Assembly: GCA_029258375.1 (NCBI GenBank)
Contig: JARHZA010000001.1
Location: forward strand, 535,564 to 599,563
Direction of reading: 5' to 3'
Length of the DNA stretch: 64,000 bases
DNA from: Eubacterium sp.
GTDB taxonomy: Bacteria; Bacillota; Clostridia; Oscillospirales; Acutalibacteraceae
Below, piece after piece: positions 24,945 through 33,693 of this stretch. The notes under the pieces were generated by a model that was not told the origin of the DNA, searched no databases, and saw only the letters and a list, made by a program, of their open reading frames with translations. The translations under genes and the position numbers were made by a program. Every line of letters starts with the position of its first letter. Position 1 is the first letter of the stretch.

Positions 24945-25298
24945 ATGGCAAGAATTAAAGGCGCTATGGCCACCCGCAAAAGAAGAAAGAAAGTTTTAAA
25001 AGCTGCAAAAGGTTACTACGGCAGCAAGCATCGTCTTTTCAAAACAGCTAAGCAAGCTGTTATGAAGAGCGGTCAATATGCATACATCGGAAGAAAGCAA
25101 AAGAAGAGAGATTTCCGTAGACTTTGGATCACTCGTATTTCAGCTGCTTGCAAAATGAACGGAATGAACTATTCATCATTTATGAATGGACTTAAAAAAG
25201 CAGGCGTTGATCTTAACAGAAAAATGCTTTCTGAAATTGCTATCGCTGATCCAGCAGCATTCACAGCTCTTGTTGAAACAGCAAAAGCTGCTCTTTAA
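24945..25298 (+). CDS. rplT: 50S ribosomal protein L20
   Basis: 117 residues: [43 protein letters not shown], and the C-terminal globular domain to [15 protein letters not shown] end. It nucleates 50S assembly and in Firmicutes represses its own operon by binding the infC leader. A CGGAGG site precedes the ATG. The gene is followed by a strong terminator. Confidence 0.98.
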   Translation: MARIKGAMATRKRRKKVLKAAKGYYGSKHRLFKTAKQAVMKSGQYAYIGRKQKKRDFRRLWITRISAACKMNGMNYSSFMNGLKKAGVDLNRKMLSEIAIADPAAFTALVETAKAAL

Positions 25299-25310
25299 TA
25301 GTGCATTATT

Positions 25311-25342
25311 AAAAGACGAAGATAAATTCTTCGTCTTTTTTT
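25311..25342 (+). terminator. intrinsic terminator after rplT
   Basis: A perfect 11-bp stem (25312-25322 with 25328-25338), loop of 5 nt, followed by a T run. The 25343-25640 gap beyond it holds a small 5-bp hairpin (25466-25480) and the next promoter but no gene that I can see. Confidence 0.92.
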
Positions 25343-25556
25343 ATTTTTGTGTTGCACTTTTTGTTTTTATCTTCTATAATGTAATATAATTTATATCTTA
25401 ATATAAATATATAAGTGAATATATAAATGTGATTTACTTAAACGTATGTAAAAGTAAACCTTTTTGGCAATCTTGTTGCCGATAGGACTTTATTAAAGTT
25501 TGAAATTTTTAATTATATAAAATTTAACAAATTTAATAAGGCTTATTAACAATATT

Positions 25557-25565
25557 TGTTATAAT
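25557..25565 (+). promoter_or_regulatory. extended -10 promoter of the trmH-dprA-topA operon
   Basis: TGT followed by consensus TATAAT (25560-25565). No clear -35 at 17 nt, so the extended -10 would carry most of the recognition. It precedes the long run of overlapping genes starting at 25641. Confidence 0.45.
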
Positions 25566-25640
25566 GCTGAATTAAGTTGGTTTTTATTTTTTATTAAAAA
25601 CTTTGGTAAAGTAATAATATTATTAGCCGGGGAGTTCGGT

Positions 25641-26423
25641 ATGGAAAAAATCACAAGTAGAAATAATGATTTAATAAAAAATACAAAGAAGCTTTTCACC
25701 TCTCGTAAGAAAAGAACGGAAGAACATAAATTCGTTCTTGAGGGTGCAAGGCTTTGTTTTGATGTCTTAAACTCTTTATATAGCGTAGATTTATTCTTTG
25801 TAACAGAAAAAATGCTTGAAAAATATCCAAATCAATGTAGCGATATGGAAAAAATAGCAAATAAGTCTTATTTGATTTCTGAAGAAGTTGCAAAGAAACT
25901 TGGCGAAACAGAAAATACACAAGGCGTTTTTGCAGTTTGTAACCTTAAAAATTCAAATGCAAAAATTACTGAAAACAAAAAATATATTGCCCTTGATAAT
26001 CTTCAAGACCCTTCAAACCTTGGTGCAATTATTAGAACGGGCGAGGCACTCGGCGTAGACGGTGCTATTTGTTATAATTGTTGTGATGTTTATAATCCTA
26101 AATCACTTCGTGCATCAATGGGCAGTATTTTAAGACTTCCAATAATTATCAGTGAAGATTTAGTTACAGATATTGAAAAAGCAAAAGAAAATGGCTTTTC
26201 AGTTTATTCAACTGTTCCAGATTCAAGTGCAAACGATATTACAAAAGTTGATTTTTCAAAATCATCAATTTGCATAATAGGCAACGAGGGTAACGGTATT
26301 TCAGATGAAGTAAAAGCTGCATCAACTGAACTTGTTACAATAAATATGCTTGGAAGAGCAGAAAGCCTTAACGCATCAATGGCAGGCGCTATTGCTATGT
26401 GGGAAATGTTAAGGGGTGATTAG
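25641..26423 (+). CDS. TrmH-family (SpoU) RNA 2'-O-methyltransferase
   Basis: 260 residues. A short N-terminal substrate-binding domain (about 1-95) precedes the SPOUT knot. The three family motifs are present: motif 1 NLQDPSNLGAIIRTGEALG, motif 2 CIIGNEGNGISDEV, motif 3 NMLGRAESLNASMAGAIAMWE. It methylates ribose in rRNA or tRNA; the exact site is unknown, with 23S rRNA most likely. GGGGAG is the ribosome site. It abuts dprA with no gap. Confidence 0.92.
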   Translation: MEKITSRNNDLIKNTKKLFTSRKKRTEEHKFVLEGARLCFDVLNSLYSVDLFFVTEKMLEKYPNQCSDMEKIANKSYLISEEVAKKLGETENTQGVFAVCNLKNSNAKITENKKYIALDNLQDPSNLGAIIRTGEALGVDGAICYNCCDVYNPKSLRASMGSILRLPIIISEDLVTDIEKAKENGFSVYSTVPDSSANDITKVDFSKSSICIIGNEGNGISDEVKAASTELVTINMLGRAESLNASMAGAIAMWEMLRGD

Positions 26424-27626
26424 TTGAACAATAACACACTTTATTGGATTTGGCTACAAAAAGCACTTGGTGAAGGTGCAAGAATTAAAGAAATAATTGA
26501 AGATTTCGGCAGTGCAAAAGCACTTTACGAATCAAATATACTCGAATGGCGTATGAGTCCTGCACTTGTTCCCAAACAAGTTAATAGACTTCAAAGTGTT
26601 ACACTTCAAGATGCGCAAAAAATTAAAGATGAATGTGATAAAAATGGTTGGCAAATTATCACCTATGAAGATGAAAAATATCCAAACCGTTTAAAAGAAA
26701 TTATAAATCCACCAGCCGTTTTGTATGTTGATGGAGAATTTCCAGATGTTGATAACGAAGTTCTTATCGCAATGGTTGGAACAAGAAAAGCAAGCGACTA
26801 TGCAATTAAAGTTACAGATGTTATGAGTCGTGGAATTTCAGACTGTGGCGTAGTTGTTGTTTCAGGTGGTGCACTTGGTGTTGATTCGTCAGCACATAGG
26901 GGTGCAATATTAAGTGGCGGAAGAACAGTTGCCGTACTTGGTTGTGGACTTGGAACAAATTATCTTTTAGAGAATAGAGCTTTAAGAGAATCAATAAAAA
27001 ATAATGGTGCGCTTGTATCGGAATTTCCACCGTATACAAAGCCTTCAAAATATACTTTTCCGATGAGAAATAGAATAATAAGCGGTCTTTCACTTGGTGT
27101 TCTTGTTGTTGAGGCTGGTGTGAAAAGTGGCAGTCTTATAACAGCTGATTTTGCACTTCAACAAAACAGAGATGTTTTTGCAATCCCTTGTTCTATTTTG
27201 TCATCTGAATTTTCAGGAACAAATAAACTTATTGATGATGGTGCTTATGTTGTTACAAAACCACTTGACCTATTGTCCCCTTATGCAGAAATGTATAACC
27301 TTGATTTAAGCAAAGTTAAATCTGTTCAAAAAATTATGAGTGAAACAGCAGATAAAAGCGCAAATGTTTCTGAAAGCAAAAATAAACTTGATTTTGAAAA
27401 TCTTGATAACAGTAGACGTCAACGAGTGAAAAATCAAAAACAAATTTCTCAACTTTCTGGTAATAACCGCTTGGTTTATGAAAGTTTAACAGATGAATTT
27501 ACTCATATAGATATAATAAAACAAAATTGTGGTCTTTCATCATCAGCGGTGTTAAGTGCTTTAACTGCACTTGAGATTGCAGATCTTGTAGAAAGCGCAA
27601 GTGGCAAAAGATATAGACTATCTTGA
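26424..27626 (+). CDS. dprA: DNA processing protein DprA
   Basis: 400 residues. Loads RecA on incoming single-stranded DNA during transformation and protects it. N-terminal SAM-like helices (1-75), the Rossmann core with MVGTRKASDYA, VVSGGALGVDSSAHRGAI, VAVLGCGLGTNY, FPMRNRIISGLSLGVLVVEAG and SGSLITADFALQQNRDVFAIP, then a linker and a winged-helix tail (about 345-400). The start is TTG directly after the upstream stop, with AGGGGTG 5 nt before it. DprA is widespread in bacteria with no known competence, so its presence is not proof of transformation. Confidence 0.95.
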   Translation: MNNNTLYWIWLQKALGEGARIKEIIEDFGSAKALYESNILEWRMSPALVPKQVNRLQSVTLQDAQKIKDECDKNGWQIITYEDEKYPNRLKEIINPPAVLYVDGEFPDVDNEVLIAMVGTRKASDYAIKVTDVMSRGISDCGVVVVSGGALGVDSSAHRGAILSGGRTVAVLGCGLGTNYLLENRALRESIKNNGALVSEFPPYTKPSKYTFPMRNRIISGLSLGVLVVEAGVKSGSLITADFALQQNRDVFAIPCSILSSEFSGTNKLIDDGAYVVTKPLDLLSPYAEMYNLDLSKVKSVQKIMSETADKSANVSESKNKLDFENLDNSRRQRVKNQKQISQLSGNNRLVYESLTDEFTHIDIIKQNCGLSSSAVLSALTALEIADLVESASGKRYRLS

Positions 27627-27640
27627 AAGGAAATAACAAA

Positions 27641-29740
27641 ATGTCAAAACTTGTTATAGTAGAGTCGCCTGCAAAGGCAAAAAATATAAAAGGATATTTA
27701 GGCAAAGGGTATGATGTTATTGCATCTATGGGTCACGTTCGTGATTTACCTTCAGCAAGATTATCTGTTGATATTGAACATGATTTTGCACCTAAATATG
27801 CAATCATTAAAGGCAAAGAAAATTTTGTTAAAGATTTAAAGAAAAAGGCAGAAAGTGCCGATTATGTTTATCTCGCAACTGACCCCGATAGAGAAGGGGA
27901 GGCGATTAGTTGGCATCTTGCAACAATACTCGACCTTGATTTAAATGATGAAAACCGTGTTACATTTAACGAAATTACAAAACACGGTGTAATGGATGGT
28001 ATGTCAAATCCAAGATCTATTGATATTGACTTAGTTAATGCTCAGCAAGCAAGAAGAATTTTAGATAGACTTATTGGTTATAAATTATCTCCATTTATTA
28101 GCCAAAAAATTAGACGTGGTCTTTCAGCAGGTCGTGTTCAATCTGTTGCACTTCGACTTGTTGTTGATAGAGAAGAAGAAATTCGTGCATTTAAGCCACA
28201 AGAATACTGGTCAATAGATGCTAAATTTACAAACCCACCAAGCAAAAAAACTTTTAATGCTGCTATTTATAGCAAAAATGGTGAAAAAATTAAAATCACA
28301 AGCAAAGAACAGTGTGATGGAATCCTTGCTGATTTAGACGGAGAAAAGTATACCGTAACAGCAGTTAAAAAAGGTACAAGAAAGAAAAATCCTACACCTC
28401 CTTTTATCACATCTACTCTTCAGCAAGAGGCTTCTCGCCGTTTATCATTCCAAGCAAGAAGAACTATGAAAGCAGCACAGGAACTTTATGAAGGTCTTGA
28501 TGTTGGAGAACTTGGAACAGTCGGTCTTATCACCTATATGAGAACAGACTCTCTTCGTATATCTGATGAAGCACGTGCTGCCGGTAATCAATATATTCTT
28601 GATACTTATGGAGAAAAATATCTTCCAAAGAAGCCAAGATTCTTTAAATCAAAGGGTAACGTTCAAGATGGACACGAAGCAATTCGTCCTTCAATGCCAA
28701 ATGTTACACCAGATTCAATTAAAAGTTATCTTACAACAGATCAATATAAAATCTATAAACTCATTTGGGAACGCTTTATAGCATCTCTTATGGAAAATTG
28801 TTTACAAGAAACAGTTAAGGTTGAAATCACAGCAGGCGAATATGTGTTTACAGCATCAGGCTACACCGTTAAGTTTGATGGTTTTACTGCACTTTATGAA
28901 GAATCAAAAGACGATGATAAAGACGACAGTTCAGTGGCACTTCCTCCACTTGCTAAAGATGATGAACTTAAACTTAAATCAATGGATGGCAACCAGCACT
29001 TTACTCAGCCACCTGCAAGATTTACTGAAGCAAGTTTAACAAAAGCACTTGAAGAAAACGGTGTTGGTAGACCTTCAACCTATGTAACAATTACTTCAAC
29101 AATTCTTTCAAGAGAATATGTTAAACGTGAGGGTAAACAGTTTGTTCCAACTGAACTTGGCGAGGCAGTTATAAATCTGCTTAAAGAGAGAATGCCTAAT
29201 ATTGTAAACGTTAAGTATACTTCTAAAATGGAAGAAGACCTTGATGAAATTGATGAGGGCGAAATTGATTATATTGATATGATTCGCCGTTATTATGATG
29301 AGTTTGAAGAACCACTCGAAAAAGCAAAGAAAGAGATGCAGGGTGTAAAAATCAAACTTAAAGAAGAAGAAACAGACGAAATTTGTGAAAAATGCGGTCG
29401 TAATATGGTAGTCAAAGTTGGCAGATTTGGTAAGTTTCTTGCTTGCCCTGGTTACCCAGATTGCAAAAACACAAAACCACTTATTTATAAAACAAAGGCA
29501 AAATGCCCAGAATGTGGTGGCGATGTTATTGAAAAGAAAACAAAACGTGGCACTTCATTCTATGGTTGTTCAAATTATCCAAATTGCAACTTTATGACTT
29601 GGGATTTGCCAAGTGAAGAAGTATGCCCAAGATGTGGCAAATCATTATTTAGAAGAAAGGGAAATGTGCTTTATTGCCCAGACACAGAGGGTTGTGGATT
29701 CACAAAGCCAGTTCCAAAAAAGAAAAAGAGCGAAGAATAA
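27641..29740 (+). CDS. topA: DNA topoisomerase I
   Basis: 699 residues, type IA enzyme that relaxes negative supercoils. Toprim domain starts KLVIVESPAKAKNIKGYLG, with the acidic triad in ATDPDREGEAI. The active-site Tyr is in LITYMRTDS (Y299). FTEASLTKALEENGVGRPSTY closes the core. Three C4 zinc fingers follow at the C-terminus, beginning CEKCGRNMV, CPECGGDVI and CPRCGKSLF. The ATG at 27641 has AAAGGA 8 nt upstream; an in-frame TTG at 27623 would overlap dprA and is less likely. Confidence 0.97.
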   Translation: MSKLVIVESPAKAKNIKGYLGKGYDVIASMGHVRDLPSARLSVDIEHDFAPKYAIIKGKENFVKDLKKKAESADYVYLATDPDREGEAISWHLATILDLDLNDENRVTFNEITKHGVMDGMSNPRSIDIDLVNAQQARRILDRLIGYKLSPFISQKIRRGLSAGRVQSVALRLVVDREEEIRAFKPQEYWSIDAKFTNPPSKKTFNAAIYSKNGEKIKITSKEQCDGILADLDGEKYTVTAVKKGTRKKNPTPPFITSTLQQEASRRLSFQARRTMKAAQELYEGLDVGELGTVGLITYMRTDSLRISDEARAAGNQYILDTYGEKYLPKKPRFFKSKGNVQDGHEAIRPSMPNVTPDSIKSYLTTDQYKIYKLIWERFIASLMENCLQETVKVEITAGEYVFTASGYTVKFDGFTALYEESKDDDKDDSSVALPPLAKDDELKLKSMDGNQHFTQPPARFTEASLTKALEENGVGRPSTYVTITSTILSREYVKREGKQFVPTELGEAVINLLKERMPNIVNVKYTSKMEEDLDEIDEGEIDYIDMIRRYYDEFEEPLEKAKKEMQGVKIKLKEEETDEICEKCGRNMVVKVGRFGKFLACPGYPDCKNTKPLIYKTKAKCPECGGDVIEKKTKRGTSFYGCSNYPNCNFMTWDLPSEEVCPRCGKSLFRRKGNVLYCPDTEGCGFTKPVPKKKKSEE

Positions 29741-31033
29741 ATGAAATTTAATGTTATTGGCGCAGGCCTTGCAGGAGTTGAGGCAGCATGGCAAATTGCC
29801 GAAAGAGGTTACGAAGTAACTATTTATGAGCAAAAGCCACTAAAAAAGTCTCCTGCTCACAAATCAAATAATTTTGCAGAACTTGTTTGTTCAAATTCAT
29901 TAAAAGCAAGCAGAATAGATTCAGCAGCAGGTCTTTTAAAAGAAGAAATGGCGAGACTTGGCTCGCTTACAGTTCCAGTTGCTCGTGAATGTGCAGTTCC
30001 AGCAGGTGGTGCACTTGCTGTTGATAGAGATATTTTTTCTGAAAAAGTAACAGAAAAAATTTTAAACCACAAAAATATTACAGTTAAAAATATGGAAGTG
30101 GAAGAAATCTTTAACGATAGCGATACAATTACAATAGTTGCAACAGGTCCACTTACTGACGGCAAAATGAGTGAATCAATAAAAGCACTTTGTGGCGATT
30201 ATCTTTCTTTTTATGATGCCGCTGCCCCAATAGTAACTGCTGATTCGGTTGATATGAATATTGCCTTTGGTGCTTCAAGATATGACCGTGGCGGCGATGA
30301 TGATTATATCAACTGCCCATTTAATAAAGAAGAATACGAAAATTTCATTAACGAACTTGTTAATGCAGAGGGTGCAGTTCTTCACGATTTTGATGTTTAT
30401 GAGGGCTGTATGCCTATTGAAAAACTTGCTAAAAGAGGACTTGATGCACCAAGATTTGGACCAATGAAACCGGTAGGTCTTACAAATCCTAATACAGGTC
30501 ACAGGCCTTGGGCAGCAGTTCAGTTAAGGCGAGAAAATGAAAAAGGAACAATGTTTAATCTTGTTGGATTTCAAACTAACTTGAAGTTTGGAGAACAAAA
30601 AAGAGTATTTTCTATGATTCCTGGTCTTCAAAATGCAGAATTTGTAAGATATGGTGTTATGCACAGAAATTCATTTCTTGATTCTCCTCGTGTATTAAAT
30701 AAAGATTTTAGTCTTAGAAATAATAAAAACATATTTTTTGCAGGTCAAATCACAGGTGTTGAGGGTTATATGGAATCAGCATCTTCTGGTATTATTGCAG
30801 GAATAAATGCAGTAAGACGTGCAGAAGGTAAAGAAAGTATAGAATTATCAGAAGTTACAATGATAGGTGCGTTGTCATCTTATATTAGTGATGAAACAGT
30901 TAAAAACTTTCAACCTATGGGGGCAAACTTTGGTGTTCTTCCTCCGATTGAACCAAAAATAAGAGATAAACGAGAGAGATATGCAGCACTTGCAGAACGT
31001 GCACTTAATTCTCTTAATGAGGTGATTAAATGA
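29741..31033 (+). CDS. trmFO: folate-dependent tRNA (uracil-54-C5) methyltransferase TrmFO
   Basis: 430-residue flavoprotein that makes m5U54 in the tRNA T-loop with methylene-tetrahydrofolate as carbon donor. FAD-binding NVIGAGLAGVEAAWQIAERG starts the protein. NFAELVCSNSLKA with an active-site Cys, GYMPIEKLAKRG-like stretch (GCMPIEKLAKRG), FFAGQITGVEGYMESASSG and the C-terminal PMGANFGVLPP follow. The ATG immediately follows the topA stop. topA-trmFO neighbours are common in Firmicutes. It uses the same folate pool as ThyA and GlyA. Confidence 0.97.
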   Translation: MKFNVIGAGLAGVEAAWQIAERGYEVTIYEQKPLKKSPAHKSNNFAELVCSNSLKASRIDSAAGLLKEEMARLGSLTVPVARECAVPAGGALAVDRDIFSEKVTEKILNHKNITVKNMEVEEIFNDSDTITIVATGPLTDGKMSESIKALCGDYLSFYDAAAPIVTADSVDMNIAFGASRYDRGGDDDYINCPFNKEEYENFINELVNAEGAVLHDFDVYEGCMPIEKLAKRGLDAPRFGPMKPVGLTNPNTGHRPWAAVQLRRENEKGTMFNLVGFQTNLKFGEQKRVFSMIPGLQNAEFVRYGVMHRNSFLDSPRVLNKDFSLRNNKNIFFAGQITGVEGYMESASSGIIAGINAVRRAEGKESIELSEVTMIGALSSYISDETVKNFQPMGANFGVLPPIEPKIRDKRERYAALAERALNSLNEVIK

Positions 31034-32025
31034 AAATTATAGTTGACGCTTTTGGTGGCGATAATGCACCACTTGAAATTATAAAGGGTTCAATGCTTGC
31101 CGTTGATGAATACGGTGTAGATATTATCCTTTGTGGTGATGAAGATAAAATTAACAGGTGTGTAAAAGATAATAATATTGTCTTAAAAAACACTGAAATA
31201 GTAGATGTTAAAGGCGTTATAGAAATGACTGATGATGCTAAATCTGTTTTAAAAGAAAAAGCAGAATCAAGCATGGGTGTTGGCTTTAAACTTCTTAATG
31301 AAGGTAAAGGCGATGCGTTCGTTTCTGCCGGAAATACAGGTGCTGTTACAGTTGGTGCAACATTTATTACAAAAAGAATAAAAGGTGTTAAAAGACCTTG
31401 CATAGCATCAGTTATGCCAAGCGCAGACAAGCCATTTATGCTTATGGACTGTGGTGCAAATGCCGAGTGTAGACCTGAATTTCTTTATCAATTCGGTGTA
31501 ATGGGTAGCCTTTATATGAAAAATATTTTAAAGGTTGATAACCCAAGAGTTGCACTTGCAAATAATGGAGCAGAAGAAACTAAAGGCACACCTGTTGTTA
31601 AAGAAGCATACGAACTAATGAAAGATGCAGACTTTAACTTTATTGGAAACATTGAAGGTAGGCAGATTCCTTATGGCGACGCTGACGTTGTTGTTGCAGA
31701 CGGATTTACCGGAAATATGATTTTAAAAACATACGAGGGTGTTGCCAAAGTTCTTATGGACGGAATTAAAGGCATTTTCAAAAAGAACATATTTACAATG
31801 CTTTGTGCCGTAGGCGTTGGCGGCGGTATCAAAAAAATGAAAAAGCAATTCGATTACAAAGAATATGGTGGTGCTGCATTGTTAGGCGTTAAAAAGCCTG
31901 TTATTAAGGCACACGGTTCATCAGATGCTCGTTCATTTAAAAACGCAATTAAACAAGCAGTTTGGTTTTTAGATTATAATTTAATTAACGAAATAGAAAA
32001 GGCGTTTGAAGTAAAAAATGATTAA
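31030..32025 (+). CDS. plsX: phosphate acyltransferase PlsX
   Basis: 331 residues. Converts acyl-ACP to acyl-phosphate, the donor for glycerol-3-phosphate acylation by PlsY. Signature elements: MKIIVDAFGGDNAPLEIIKG at the start, SSMGVGFKLLNEGKGDAFVSAGNTGA, ANNGAEETKGTPVVKEAY, VVADGFTGNMILKTYEG, and GAALLGVKKPVIKAHGSSDAR. It overlaps trmFO by 4 nt (ATGA). The acpP gene that often follows plsX is absent here; rnc comes next. Confidence 0.97.
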   Translation: MKIIVDAFGGDNAPLEIIKGSMLAVDEYGVDIILCGDEDKINRCVKDNNIVLKNTEIVDVKGVIEMTDDAKSVLKEKAESSMGVGFKLLNEGKGDAFVSAGNTGAVTVGATFITKRIKGVKRPCIASVMPSADKPFMLMDCGANAECRPEFLYQFGVMGSLYMKNILKVDNPRVALANNGAEETKGTPVVKEAYELMKDADFNFIGNIEGRQIPYGDADVVVADGFTGNMILKTYEGVAKVLMDGIKGIFKKNIFTMLCAVGVGGGIKKMKKQFDYKEYGGAALLGVKKPVIKAHGSSDARSFKNAIKQAVWFLDYNLINEIEKAFEVKND

Positions 32026-32701
32026 AGATTTAAGTTTACTTGAAGAAAAAATTAAATATAAGTTTAAAGATAAATCACTTTTAAAAGAAGCTCTTACACA
32101 CTCAAGTTATGCAAACGAGCAAAAAAGAGGTATTCCTTGTAACGAAAGAATGGAATTTTTAGGCGATGCAGTGCTTTCAATAGTTTCTGCTGAACTCCTT
32201 TATAACACTTTTCCAAAAACACCAGAGGGCGAACTTACAAAACTTCGTGCAAGTCTTGTTTGCACAAATAGTCTTGTTGGTTTTGCTAATGAAATCAATC
32301 TTGGCGATTTTCTTTATCTTGGTAATGGAGAAAGTAAGTCAGGTGGAAGAGAAAGACCGTCGAATCTTGAAGATGCTTTTGAGGCTTTGATTGCAGCAAT
32401 TTATATTGATGGTGGAATGGAAAAAGCAAAACAGCATATACTTCGCTTTTTATGCAAAGCTCTTGAAACTCATCATATTGATTTTGTTGATTACAAAACA
32501 AAACTTCAAGAAATTGTTCAACAAAACCCTGATGAAAAATTAAACTATGTTATAATTGATGAAAGTGGCCCAGCTCACGATAGAATGTTTGAAATAGAAG
32601 TTCACCTAAATTCAAACGTTATAGGAAAGGGCAAGGGCAAAAGCAAAAAGCAGGCAGAGCAGGAGGCAGCAAAAGAAGCATTGCTGTTAATGGGAATATG
32701 A
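32018..32701 (+). CDS. rnc: ribonuclease III
   Basis: 227 residues. Catalytic RNase III domain with the signature CNERMEFLGDAVLSIVSAELL (metal-binding Glu and Asp), second acidic cluster in LEDAFEALIAAIYIDGG, then a double-stranded RNA-binding domain (about 155-225, ending KKQAEQEAAKEALLLMGI). Processes rRNA and structured mRNAs. It overlaps plsX by 8 nt and the radical SAM gene by 4 nt, implying coupled translation. Confidence 0.97.
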   Translation: MIKDLSLLEEKIKYKFKDKSLLKEALTHSSYANEQKRGIPCNERMEFLGDAVLSIVSAELLYNTFPKTPEGELTKLRASLVCTNSLVGFANEINLGDFLYLGNGESKSGGRERPSNLEDAFEALIAAIYIDGGMEKAKQHILRFLCKALETHHIDFVDYKTKLQEIVQQNPDEKLNYVIIDESGPAHDRMFEIEVHLNSNVIGKGKGKSKKQAEQEAAKEALLLMGI

Positions 32702-33693
32702 GAAATGGCAATATATCTATTTTTGTTCCTCATATTGGTTGCCCACATAAATGTTCTTTTTGCAATCAAAACACTATAACCGGATGTGAAACTGCACCAA
32801 CTGCAAAAGATGTTGTAAATGCGGTTGAAACGGCTCTTAATAAAAGTAGTTGCGAATTTGAGTTTGAAATAGCTTTTTTTGGCGGTTCATTTACTGCTAT
32901 TGACAAAGATTATATGTTGTCACTTTTAGAGGCTGCAAAGCCTTATGTGGATAACAAAAGCGTTAAGGGCATTCGCTGTTCAACTCGCCCAGATTTTATA
33001 ACAGAAGAAATACTTGATATACTCAAAAGTTATGGTGTTTCTGCTATTGAACTTGGTGCTCAAAGTATGGTGGATGAAGTCCTTAAAAAGAATATGCGTG
33101 GCCACACAGCAGATGATGTTAGAAATGCAAGCAAACTTATAAAAAATTACGATATTGAACTTGGGCTTCAAATGATGACGGGGCTTTATGGCTCATCTCA
33201 CGAAAATGATATTTATACTGCAAAAGAAATAATTAAACTAAAGCCAAAAACGGTAAGAGTTTATCCTACTGTTGTGCTTAAAGATACTTATTTGGCAAAA
33301 GTTTATGAAAGTGGAGATTATAAAGTTGATTCAATAGAAGATACTGTTTCGCTGTGTGCTAAAATAATTCCACTTTTTGAACAAAATAATATTAAGGTTA
33401 TTAGACTTGGACTTCATGCAAGCGAAGACATTAAGGCAAATATTTGTGCTGGTGGTTATCACGATTCACTTGGCGAACTTGTGCAGTCTAAGATAATGCT
33501 TGATAAAATTTTAGAATATGAAAAAGGCGATTACACAGTTTTTATAAATCAAAAATCGCTATCAAAATTAGTTGGAAATAAAAAGTCTAATTTAAAAAAG
33601 TTAGACTCTTTTGGATATAAAATTAAGATAGAATTTGACAATTCACTAAATGTGAATGAACTGAGGGTAGAAAATGGTATTAAAAACACTTGA
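32698..33693 (+). CDS. radical SAM protein, Elp3-like, between rnc and smc
   Basis: 331 residues. The 4Fe-4S motif is C15-x3-C19-x2-C22 (IGCPHKCSFCNQN). GGSFTAID (SAM-binding GGE-like motif), STRPDFITEEILDILKSYG, IELGAQSMVDEVLKKNMRGH and GLQMMTGLYG follow the Elp3/coproporphyrinogen-oxidase-like arrangement. It lacks the acetyltransferase domain of true Elp3. The same family sits between rnc and smc in other Clostridia; its substrate is unknown to me, with tRNA modification a reasonable guess. It overlaps smc by 20 nt. Confidence 0.88.
   Translation: MRNGNISIFVPHIGCPHKCSFCNQNTITGCETAPTAKDVVNAVETALNKSSCEFEFEIAFFGGSFTAIDKDYMLSLLEAAKPYVDNKSVKGIRCSTRPDFITEEILDILKSYGVSAIELGAQSMVDEVLKKNMRGHTADDVRNASKLIKNYDIELGLQMMTGLYGSSHENDIYTAKEIIKLKPKTVRVYPTVVLKDTYLAKVYESGDYKVDSIEDTVSLCAKIIPLFEQNNIKVIRLGLHASEDIKANICAGGYHDSLGELVQSKIMLDKILEYEKGDYTVFINQKSLSKLVGNKKSNLKKLDSFGYKIKIEFDNSLNVNELRVENGIKNT

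Noticed and set aside
25343..25640. Possible small RNA or riboswitch in the gap after rplT
   Set aside because: Only a 5-bp hairpin (25466-25480) and a promoter are visible. Nothing matches a riboswitch, T-box or tRNA that I know.
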